Origin: Neoaliturus tenellus
Lineage: Eukaryota > Arthropoda > Insecta > Hemiptera > Cicadellidae
Reading direction: 5' to 3'
Assembly (NCBI GenBank): GCA_030545055.2
Contig: CM061534.1
Span: 620,001 to 684,000, forward strand
Length of the DNA: 64,000 nt
In this document: positions 23,397 through 33,098 of the stretch, one piece after another
Layout: the number at the start of each line of letters is the position of its first letter
Numbering within the stretch: position 1 is the stretch's first letter
The notes under the pieces: model-generated
Told to the model about the DNA's origin: nothing
Databases searched by the model: none
Seen by the model: only the letters and a program-made list of their open reading frames with translations
Made by a program: the position numbers and the translations under genes

Positions 23397-23846
23397 ATGG
23401 TCTGCCAGAAACAGAAGGGTGTTAGATTTACCGTTAACAAAGCGGACATGTGACTGCCAATGACCTTGACGGACGGCAAGCAGTAAAAAAGAGACGGGTT
23501 AAATACCGTAAGACCGGAGCTGGCTCAACAAACCCCCTTCCTCAATGAGCGTCCAAGCGCTACTGACTCAATAGATAACGAGAATGTAGGAGCAAGAAAT
23601 AAATAAAAAAATTCCCTATACTTTACTGGGAATTTCAAATGCTCAAAGTTGGCAACAATGGGAGCGCCTAATGTTCTCCAAAAATTAAATAAAAGTTACA
23701 TGACCCAATAGGAGCTCTTTCATAGAGCGCTCAATGTGCCGTGGAAGAGCAATATATAAGGAGCTTCCTTTGGGTTTTCAGTCTATAAGAGCTTCTAGTG
23801 GGTTCTCAGAGATTAGAATATATAGAGAGCGCATAATGGGTTCTGA

Positions 23847-23847
<1 letters not shown>
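23397..23847. other. Non-coding flank of the satellite
   Basis: No gene seen. At 23700-23845 a loosely repeated GAGCTCTTTCATAGAGCGCTC and GAGCTTCCTTTGGG vocabulary occurs next to the microsatellite that follows. Confidence 0.35.
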
Positions 23848-23906
<59 letters not shown>

Positions 23907-24025
23907 ATTAATGAATGGTGTTTTTGGCTTCTGGGGACCTCAAAATGAAAAAGTAAAGTGGTCCCGGGCTTAGGTCTTACCATGGCTACTACCGTAATAG
24001 CGTATTCCCTATAGGGAAATTCGCT
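23848..24025 (-). mobile_element. HINE (Helentron-type) fragment with (TA)n
   Basis: A (TA)n run at 23850-23902 is followed by the conserved block also found at 46085-46174 and 49970-50091 (GGTGTTTTTGGCTTCTGGGG, GTGGTCCCGGGCTTAGGTC, TTACCATGGCTACTACCG). It ends at GGGAAATTCGCT before AAAA. In the orientation inferred from the complete copies this is the 5' end of a minus-strand element. The other side of the microsatellite does not match the family, so the copy is truncated there. Confidence 0.7.
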
Positions 24026-24231
24026 AAAATAAATAAAAAATAACACATCTATCAAATTACACATATTAACTACATAGAAAAAATGGTTTCTTTATTTTTT
24101 CATTCAAGATATTTGATTACCAGTAGGTACTTTCTACAAATTTTATTATTTTTGTTAATATTTTCTTTTTATTATTGTTTGTTAATACAAAATAGGCTAG
24201 ATCTTTCTAGTATTCATAACCTATTTGAAAA

Positions 24232-25577
24232 TCTATATCTATAAAAGAGGAAGTATGTATATATATTTATATATATGTATGTTGCCTATAGACTCCGAAA
24301 CCGCTCAAAAGATTGCAACGAAACTTTCAGGCATTATTAAGCATTATTCAAGGATGGTTTGTGTCAAGTTTAGTGCAAATCTGTCCAAAGGGCTCTGACC
24401 CAGAGGGCATACAATGGTGCAGTGTCAGGTTTTAGAAATTTAGTGTTTACAAAATGAACTGCTGTAATTAAAAAATTTGAAAGTTTCATTCAAGCAGATG
24501 CTTATAATCATAGAAGTAACCAGGTGTGAGGTATAATGTTGATGTTTGTGTTGTCTTTATGGCTCCGCACTACGGAAGCTCACAATTACACTATAAGCCT
24601 ACAGGTGGTGAAATTTGACTTGGACGATTCTCTTTGTCCATAGGTGCACCATAGGTCCATAGGTGAAATTTGATGGACGATTCTCTTAGAAACGATTTTG
24701 CAAATATAGTTTTTTAAGCATTTTAGGGCTCCGCCTCACTGGACATTGAAATTACTTTAGGACCTCCGGAGCTGAAATTTGACATGGATGATTCTCTTTG
24801 CTCATAGGTACTCACTAGGAAAGGGTTTTGCAAATATAGTTTTTTAAGCTCTTTAGGGCTCCACCCCACTGGACTTTAAAATTACTTTAGTGACACCGGG
24901 GTAGAAATTTGATGGACGATTCTCTTTACCCATAGGTACACACTAAGAAACAATTTTGCAAATATAGTTTTTGAAGCTTTTTAGGGCTCTGCCCCATTAT
25001 TGGACTTCAAAATTGCTTCAGGGCCACCAGGGTTGAAATTTGACATACGATTCTCTTTGCTCATAGGTACTCACTAGGAAACGGTTTTGCAAATATAGTT
25101 TTTTAAGCTCTTTAGGGCTCCACCCCACTGGACTTCAAAATTACTTTAGGGCCACCGGGGTAGAAATTTGATGGACGATGCTCTTTACCCATAGGTACTC
25201 ACTAAGAAACGATTTTGCAAATATAGTTTTTGAAGTTCTTTAGGGCTCCGCCCCACTGGGCTTCGAAATTACTTTAGGGCCACTGGGGTTGAAATTTGAC
25301 ATGGGGGTGCCTCTTTGCTCATAGGTGCTCTTGCATTTGCAATTACGATCAATAAGATACAAGGCAAACTTTGACTATTCTGAGTTTAAATTTGCAAAAT
25401 GCCTGTTTATCTTTTGGCCTTACAGTAATATTAATATACTTACTTTCTATGCCATTGACTTTTTATGTTACATTAAAAAACTTAAAACTTAACTTATCTT
25501 TTTTTTCATATTAAAATAGCTTTATTTATGTAAACAACTTAATTTGAGCGCAGCAACGCGCGCCGGGTAACTGCTAG
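24232..25577 (+). mobile_element. Non-autonomous Helitron 1, 1346 bp
   Basis: It begins TCTATATCTATAAAAG immediately after an A. It ends in CTAG (25574-25577) immediately before a T, with the GC-rich hairpin GCGCAGCAACGCGC and GGGTAACTG before the end. These are the hallmarks of Helitrons, which insert between A and T without target duplication. There is no Rep/helicase coding. The interior consists of about six ~130-bp tandem units with the mark TTTAGGGCTCCGCCCCACTG (24725, 24855, 24983, 25114, 25242) and GTTTTGCAAATATAGTTTTT. The same minisatellite fills Helitron 2 at 33049-34925. Confidence 0.85.
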
Positions 25578-27958
25578 TATTTAATAAATAACAAATAGTA
25601 TTATATTAAGTACAGTTACAGTACAACTGGCAGAAAATAGTTTCCCTAACACATTCTTCCTCTATGTCTGACAACAAACAACTCAAGCACTGTTTAACGT
25701 AGCCTTGAGAAATTAAATTGCCTCTCATTACTTTATTACTCTACAGAATAAATTCAGAAACGAACTTGACCTTACAAATTACACCTAAAATCTACTGTAA
25801 AATTTTGAAGTCGATCTAAGGCTTCTTGCGAACGTAATCGTCGGTAAATGAAATCGGGATTTGTCACTACACTGAGTGACCAACAGTCATGTATGAGGAT
25901 TTCACTCCTCTTCGATCCGTTCATACAATTAGTAAGCTTTTTAAACCAATTTACAAACAGAATGGAAAAATATGGTATCATGACATCACTGGCTCTTTTT
26001 AGGTAAATTGAAAGTGGAGTCGGAGGATCTAAAATGAAAATTAGCAGATATTGCTGGGGGGGGTTTAGAGATATTACATCCAAAATCACAAGCAGGGTAA
26101 AAATTACTTATACAATGAGGGGGATAAAATGGGGCATTCAGCTCGACCACCGGGGTTTTTATTTTGGCCAGAGTGGATACGCCGAAGGGACAAGACGCCC
26201 AATAGAATAATGACAAAATTAGCTATGAAGTCGTGTTGTGACTTGCGTTCTCAGGTGCCTGTACATTCCCTTACCACTTTCCTATTGCCCTTCAGTGGCG
26301 CTATCAATATGCAAAATCTGATATAAAATTATCTAGGCTATTGTTAAAATAGCTCATAGAGCTCTTTCCAGCTCAAAGAACTTTTTCCAGCTCAAAGAAC
26401 ATTTTGAAGTTTTATTCAGTGTATAAATCTGAGTAAAACCAAGTAGTCTGCATTAACCGGTCTTGTATTTTATAATAATTTAAACTAGCCCCTAAAATCT
26501 GCCGTCCCAGAAAATTTTCCGCCCTGGGCCCGGGCCCATGTGTCCCATGCCTAAATTCGGCCCTGGTGGTATACCTAACTGAACATGGCCTTAAAAAATT
26601 ACGACAATATTATGTATTATTCCGCGGACCTATTACTTTTTTTATAACATTAAGTTGTATTTATTACAAATAATATGAATATCTATCAAAAGTAAAACAA
26701 CATAAAGAAACTTAATTTATTCCAACATATTGAACAAGCTAGTCCTAAAATCAAATACAAATTCAGAGTTGATTTTATTTCTGTTGTGCCAAGGCACGTC
26801 CAGCCGGTGTAGTGCTATTTCCGCTTATGTTACCGCTAATGTTGGTTACCAACATTAGTTAGTGCCATTTCGTTCAGCAGAAAACTTGACAAGGGATAAG
26901 AAACGCAACACAGGCAGCCGAAGGTTTATCACCCCTTTGGTTGTGCTCCCGCACCTTGCTCTGGAATTCCCGTGGAATCTCACCCCTCTCCCACCCCTTT
27001 GTTTACATATGGACACCACAAATCACAAGTCACTCGTCTGTTTGATCGCAAGGAGGACACATCAGTGATAATATGGAGTTTTCTACCACCAAAAGAGGCC
27101 AATCTTTCCTATTACACAACAGCTATAGATACACCAAGAAAAAAGAAAACAAGTGCGGAGAAATAGTGTGACGGAGTGTAAATAGTGAATGAAAATTACA
27201 TTATTAAATATGTAACCTCACCCGGTGACCTCACTAAATTCAGTATAGTTGGCTGATCTGAGCAGTTAAATTTCGACTCGACAGCCTCTGTTCACCATTG
27301 GGAATTCCTGTTGGTCGACCCCTGGTTTTGAATTATGGACAAATAGTTTTACTTATTTTAATCACCTAATTCTAGAAATCTTTTGGGAAGGCAAATACCT
27401 AAGTGTGCAAGGGTTCCGTTAACATTCCTATTCGACAGCCCCTGTTTCAATCACAGAAAATAGTTTTATGTAAGTAAACTAGCTAATTGCGTAAAATATA
27501 CCAACTATAATTCTGGTAAGACTTTTTTGAAAATTAAAATGATTAACACATTAACACATTTTACTTGTAACTAATTATTTTGTAACTATAAGTGTTCAAC
27601 ATATCCTTGAATTATAATTTCCTCTTAGACAACCGTGAACGGAGAAAGCCCTCAAGCCAGCATGGCAAAGTTTCAATAAGTTTTTGTAGACTTGTCTAGT
27701 AACCAATAGTATAGGGTTATTGGACAAAATCACACTAGTTGTCAGGTAGAGAGTTACCCCTCACCATATGTTCATGGAATTTGTACGAAATCGCACTTGG
27801 TCGAAACAGCACCTGGACGAAACGATACGACATAGTCCAGCCGGCACACAGTTTGGGATTCACTGGTCCAGGGTCCATATCAATTTAATATTTGGTAGAT
27901 ATCAACCCGAGGAGATCTAATAGTTAAAGTTTATTGAGTGTGTTATAAAGTAGCTGCC
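25578..27958. other. Non-coding; no supported gene
   Basis: Frames at 25772-26089 (-), 25986-26216 (-), 26129-26326 (+), 26862-27068 (+) and 26972-27166 (+) have no recognisable domain and overlap each other. Near 26500-26575 lies a GC-rich fragment (CCCTGGGCCCGGGCCCATG, AATTCGGCCCTGG) that looks like the edge of a dispersed repeat. A perfect 11-bp palindrome around one base is at 26836-26858 (CTAATGTTGGT and its complement). Confidence 0.35.
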
Positions 27959-28188
27959 TAAGGGCATGTACACATGAGAGCATTGCATCGCAGGTCAGCC
28001 ACCGTGCGAAACCGTCCAACGTTTTTAAATTGTAAAGGAACAAATCGTTGTGTACACATGTAACGCGCATGCGTGTGGGCGTTTTTTTAGGGAGTTGCAT
28101 GTGTACGATTTGTTCTCCTATAAAAACGCTCGTTGGAACGCACAGTGGCTACCCCGCGATGCAATGCTCTCATGTGTACATGCCCTAA
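27959..28188. mobile_element. PIF/Harbinger-type MITE, 224 bp
   Basis: The terminal inverted repeats GGGCATGTACACATGAGAGC and so on (about 30 bp, perfect) span 27962-28185. They are flanked on both sides by TAA (27959-27961 and 28186-28188). A 3-bp TWA target duplication and GGG/GGC-starting termini are typical of PIF/Harbinger elements. The interior is GC-rich relative to the flanks and carries no reading frame. Perfect arms suggest recent activity or hairpin-driven conservation. Confidence 0.8.
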
Positions 28189-28549
28189 GATCCACAATGC
28201 CTTAAATGATATATGCCTACATATGATCCAAAGTTTTAGTAATTAATCAGCATGTGTTTATTTTGAAATTTTATTATTATATTTGTAAAACTAGGAGTTT
28301 CGTGCGTAAATTGCACATTTGTGCACAATTCCACACAATTCCATGTTTGTGAGAAACTCATCACAGTACAGTTCGAAGGTATTATACGACTTTAAACATA
28401 AACTATCAAGGAGAACATTTTTGTTGGAAACAAAAAATCTGACTGTTTTAACAATATATTTCTTTTCAATAAATAGAAATAAAAAAAAATGATAAATAGA
28501 AAATCTATGTTAAAGCCAGTATGTTGGCTTGTAATTTAAAAAACAATCC
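28189..28549. other. Non-coding, nothing recognised
   Basis: AT-rich sequence with no long frame and no repeat boundary. Confidence 0.35.
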
Positions 28550-28710
28550 TTCAGCCTCTAGTTATGTATGCTTGTCCAGTTTGGGGAATGTGCATATCAG
28601 CCTCCAAATTAAACAAAATTCAAATACTTCAAAATAAATTATTTAGAATTGCAGTAAATAGCCCATGGTATGTTCAAAAACATCATTTACACCAAGAATT
28701 TTGATTGTTA
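28550..28710 (+). pseudogene. LINE reverse-transcriptase C-terminal remnant
   Basis: About 50 codons read as YACPVWG, then a KLNKIQILQNKLFRIAVNSPW block and KHHLHQEF before a stop. This is the thumb/C-terminal region of Jockey-clade LINEs. Nothing else of the ORF remains nearby, so it is a small dead fragment. Confidence 0.65.
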
Positions 28711-28965
28711 TAAATTAAAGATTTTTTGAAAAATTGCACAGTGAAGTTTCTGTCAAACTTAAACATTGTTCCTGGTGCCTTCAACATCGGTGAACCTATG
28801 TGTTACGTTGGAGACTGACAAATGTTAAAATTTATACAAAGTGGTGAATGATTTGAATGTTGGTTATATTAAAGTATACTCAAATTAAGATTTCATTCAA
28901 ATTTAGTGGTTCCTAAATTCAACTCATGATTTTTACTCTCCCTATGTTAACATTTCCCACATACC

Positions 28966-29300
28966 CAATCAATCAATCAATCAAAATAACTTTATTCAAT
29001 ACTTACATGTCACGTACAGAATGGTGTCATACATAATTAATTTCAAATAAAATAAGTTACATTATAAATCATTTCAAAACTCTTTTTGGTTAATTAAAGC
29101 TTCTGACTTAAGAACAAACTAATCGATATTGTATAACGGTTTGTTTACTATATACAATTTTACTTTTTTCCAAACAACTTTTGATCGTCAATCTTTTAAT
29201 ATTTACTGGCAAGGAATTAAAAAATTGAATGCCCTTATATGAGGTTTTTTTTGGTAAATATTTAAATTTTGTTTATTGTTTGCCAGTTGGTACCTTTTTC
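28966..29300 (-). pseudogene. 3' end of a second LINE (minus strand)
   Basis: The element's 3' end is the (GATT)n tail at 28966-28984 (AATC repeats on the plus strand) next to AAAATAACTTTATT. Upstream on the minus strand a frame to a stop at 29108-29110 reads KYLPKKTSYKGIQFFNSLP and then VNIKR, the usual C-terminus of insect non-LTR ORF2. An in-frame stop near 29290 and loss of everything upstream show that it is dead. Confidence 0.6.
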
Positions 29301-29748
29301 TTTTTTCATAATCATGAATATAATTTAAAGTTGGAATCCTATAGGCCTACTATAGCACTGCCTGAAGGGATATGTGTTCGTGTTCCCTTAATTTTGCTTA
29401 AACTTTGCAGAAAGTTTTGGCCCAAAAATAAGTTTAGAAACAGCAATAACCAAAGGAAAATCAAATTTGGTCTGAAATTAAATTTTAATATCGTAATTTT
29501 TAACATTGGAATTATGGGTTGCTATTTTGGTAACGAAATAACAACGAAATGAAAACAAAGTAAATCAAATCAAATATTTTATTTCAAAAAGTAAACATAC
29601 AAGAAAATATGTACAAAATAAAAACTGAAATTAAGGTGTTACATGTGTCTTGCGGCATGTGCGTGACACCGAGTTCAGAGTCCAGGTTGTCTTGTACACA
29701 TACTTAAATCTTATACTGTACTTAATTTAAACATAGAAAATTATTAAC
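29301..29748. other. Non-coding; another short-repeat tail
   Basis: 29562-29577 reads AAATCAAATCAAAT followed by TTTTATTTCAAAAAG, resembling the tail of one more minus-strand non-LTR element. No coding remnant of that element was found. The plus-strand frame at 29229-29552 is not recognisable. Confidence 0.4.
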
Positions 29749-31048
29749 TTAAATATTAATAATATATTTACAATGAAATGCAACATAAGGACTGCACAGA
29801 CAGATTAGAAATATATTTACTGCATCACTACTGCCGTCAGCCGATTGCACCATTCCTTCCCAAACAGTCTGTAATGACTTCAAATCCATTACATGAATAC
29901 GGTCACGCAATAGCAGAACCAAATATCCAGCTATGATTCTAGCATCGTTAAGATTAAGAATATCTTTGCTTAAATTTGATTTTTGAACAAGAATTGACTC
30001 TTTGTAGTCAAAAACAAATATGGAATCCAAACTTCTTCCTCTCTTTTCGTTTAATAAAACCACGTGATCACTGTCTATGAAACCGTAACACTCACAACAC
30101 TTAAAATCTTTCTTATTCAGAACCGTGTTGAAAAAAAGAAAAATCTTTCAAATGGGTATCATAAACAAACACATGAGGTTTGCTCGGCTCTCCTCGGCGC
30201 ATACCCACCGACATCACCACCAACTGTTCGTTCTGAGAGTAACCTATGATCCTGAAGTCTGGACCACTAATTTTTGGTTTGATATCACTGCATTGGCTAC
30301 CGTTGGATAGATCCCACACATGCACCACATTAGACGTTAAGTTTTCAACAAATATAAACTTGTTTATCAGCAATGCCTCACGTAACGTCTGATTTCCAAT
30401 CCTATTTGCATTGATTGAGTACAATAAATGAGCACAATACAAGGACTGTGGTAGTTTGATATCATAAATGTCAATCCAATCTTTTGTACGCACAAAGAGT
30501 TTATCATCTTCAACTTGAATCTGAGAGCTATAACCATTTTGCCCATGGTTTTCAAGGTTAACAGTCATTAACAGTGTTGGCAAATTTTCAATATTGAATA
30601 TTCTTATAAGTTCAACATCGTATTCACCATCTTTTGTAAACAAATACTTATTGCCATAAGTTATGTTTCGTTTGTGTAGTCTCTGTTCAGGTTCAGTTAT
30701 GTCATTGTGAAACTCAATCCGGTGTTCTACGAATCTACTTTGCCGCAGATTATTCAGCAGTCTGCTTTGCTTTATGAAATGAAGACAGTGTTCACAGAGA
30801 GGATCCAAACTCGTCATGTTGGGAATCTCAAATTTCGGTTCGACTAAACTCACTGTGCTGTCCAGTCCTTGGCTGATTTTACCATCATGTGTGTACCTTC
30901 GCCAGAGTGAGTTGACATTGAACACAGATCTGAGATATCGGCAGAGTCCTGACACAGCCAGCAGTTCCCGCGGCGAAAGATAGTCCCCAATTACAATCAG
31001 AACTTCTACTGGCAGAGAACACCAACCAGGTTTTGACTCTTCATTCAT
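29749..31048 (-). pseudogene. F-box protein gene copy A, frameshifted and C-terminally eroded
   Basis: The first 311 codons (31048 down to 30113) match copies B and C at roughly 80%, including the F-box (SLPVEVLIVIGDYLSPREL, residues ~11-52) and blade-like segments such as VVHVWDLSNGSQCSDI. At about 30125-30140 copy A has one extra T in a run where B and C read CTTCTTTCAAC, which throws the frame and leads to a stop. The original frame resumes at about 30060 with VVLLNEKRGRSLDSIFVFDYKES and ends at 29749. The last segment after VWEGMVQSADGSS no longer resembles B or C, and the final ~60 residues (the VEIWD-containing blade) are missing. The ATG follows TTCTTTTGTAG, a splice-acceptor context shared with the other copies. 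The gene may still be transcribed but cannot give a full protein. Confidence 0.8.
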
Positions 31049-31546
31049 CTACAAAAGAACGGCACTGAATGATTACAAAGTAGATTTGCATGCATGGTAC
31101 TTCAGTGTTGATTACTTAAATCACAAGAAAAATATTTGACTTCCAACAATTGCACTAGACTCCAAACATACATTTACAAAGCCTGATAAAAATTATTGTC
31201 TTATACAATCATAGGCCTAGTAATCTTTATACAGGATGTTGCGAAAATGATTGCCAATACTATGCTTAGTGACAATTGACACTTACTACTCTGCTAACAG
31301 AATGTGGAATAGTGCACAAGTTTCAGTTTTCAATAGCTATTTATTTATTAACCTAGGCTTGTTTGGAATTTTAATCAATACAAAGAAAAAAGACAAATCT
31401 TTCTTTTCTTGATATTAGCTACGTTCATAATAATATTGTACTATTTACCGTACATGCCAAGACTCAAAAAATTAATTGTAGGCTATTGAAAATAAATTAA
31501 AGGTAAGCCTAGTTTATATTAATAAAGAAGATCTAAAACTGTAAAA
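31049..31546. other. Upstream region of F-box copy A
   Basis: This should hold the intron and 5' exon of copy A if the acceptor at its ATG is used. No exon, TATA box or CpG-rich stretch could be recognised. Confidence 0.35.
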
Positions 31547-31934
31547 TCTATCTTCTTATTTCTATAAGGGTTTCGTCTGTTACGTCCCTTTTTCTCTTGA
31601 CCTACTGAACCGATTTTTAAGATTGAGGTGTCATTTTAAAGCTTAGGATATAGCGCAGTGACGAATTGTAATTAAAAAGGTCATATCGTTTTGGGCTTCG
31701 CCCCCCTCGCCTTTGATTTATTTCTAGAGGGCGCTTTAAAATGTTGACCAACTTTTATTGCAAGTTCTTTAATGTGAATTGTATTTAACAGCTGAATACC
31801 TTCAGATGAATTTTAAAAGCATATAGTAAACAAAAATAGATCTCTGTCACTTCACAATCAACATCCACGTACTGTTAGGTGAGTTTCACTCATACAGAAT
31901 CATCAAATGCGCAATTTGCGCACGGGTCACCTCG
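31547..31934 (+). mobile_element. Helitron-like element with CTCG end, copy 1 (388 bp)
   Basis: It starts TCTATCTTCTTATTTCTATA after an A and ends CACGGGTCACCTCG before a T, with the palindrome TGCGCAATTTGCGCA class hairpin just inside the 3' end. A nearly complete inverted copy lies at 43868-44254 with different flanks on both sides, which fixes the boundaries. Insertion between A and T without target duplication and a 3' hairpin are Helitron features. The terminal tetranucleotide CTCG, instead of CTRR, is unusual. There is no coding sequence. Confidence 0.65.
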
Positions 31935-32124
31935 TTTACTATATTGTGACAAATTTTTATCTAAATTTTAAATTTAAATTTTAACGAACCTCCTTTTTTA
32001 GGTTACCTGTGTACTCACAGGTAATATATATAAATTTATGTTTCTTTTGTGTTGATTTAATTGTTACAAAGGTTCATTACAAGTTTCATTAATATGTAAA
32101 CATGGTAATTTTATTGATTACCCT
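31935..32124. other. Non-coding spacer
   Basis: AT-rich linker between the Helitron-like element and the LINE fragment. Nothing is recognised. Confidence 0.35.
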
Positions 32125-33048
32125 ACATTTAATAAAAAGGGCTAAAGGGACAGATTGGACAGCTACAGACCGATTTCTGTGGTGCCTGTATTCTCAAAGA
32201 TTTTTGAATCTGCTTTTAAAAATCAGGTTAGTACCCACTTTGAAAATAACTCAATTTTCTCTGAACAACAACATGGTTTTAGGCCTGGAATGTCCACGGA
32301 AGGTGCGGTTGGGGCCCTTGTCTCGGCAATCGCAGAAGGCTTTGAAGCCAACACTGTTACATCAGCAGTGCTGTGTGACCTGAGCAAGGCCTTTGACTGC
32401 GTCTACCATGGCATTGTCATGAAAAAGTTGTCTCATTATGGAATCATTGGCAGCGAAATTCTTTTTGTCAAATCCTATCTCTCTGATCGGCAACAAAAAG
32501 TTTTCAGTAAAAATGATTGGTCATCTCAAGTTCATGTGAAATACGGCGTGCCCCAGGGATCGGTTATGGGCCCCTTCCTCTTTCTTGTTATGATAAATGA
32601 TCTTGATTTAAATGTGCCTTCTCAAACCACTTTATTTGCAGATGATAACTTTTTTTCATAGTGATGTTTCTGAATTCAATTTGAATCTGTTCATGAATGT
32701 TGAACATCTGTTCTGTTGAATGTTGAGTTTTGTAATGCAGCAAGCTGAAATCTGGTATAATTCCAACAAGTTATTACTTAATTTAAATAAAACTCAGATA
32801 ATAAATTTTTCTTTTAGAAATGATATTAACAATAGCGTTGAAATGGTCAAACTCCTAGGTATTACTCTGGATGCTAAACTTTCATGGTGTGGTCACATTG
32901 ATGAATTATGTAAGAAACTTTCTCGTTTAATTTATGTTGTAAGACATCTCAGAGATTGCCTGCCTATTGAGTTCTTGAGAAACTTGAATTTTGCCTTATT
33001 TCATAATGTTATGGTTTATGGGATTATATACTGGGGTAACAGTTCCTA

Positions 33049-33098
<50 letters not shown>

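Noticed and set aside
23813..24064. Frames containing long YIYIYI or HTHTHT runs (also at 44742-45053 and 45866-46126)
   Set aside because: These are translated microsatellites inside HINE elements, not proteins.
25772..26326. Overlapping frames on both strands as small host genes
   Set aside because: No domain, no supporting splice signals, and each overlaps another frame of similar length.
30113..30310. Antisense frames with KHMRFARLSSAHTHRHHHQLF-like text (also at 38334-38579 and 61232-61477)
   Set aside because: They lie antisense to the F-box genes and are conserved only because the sense strand is.
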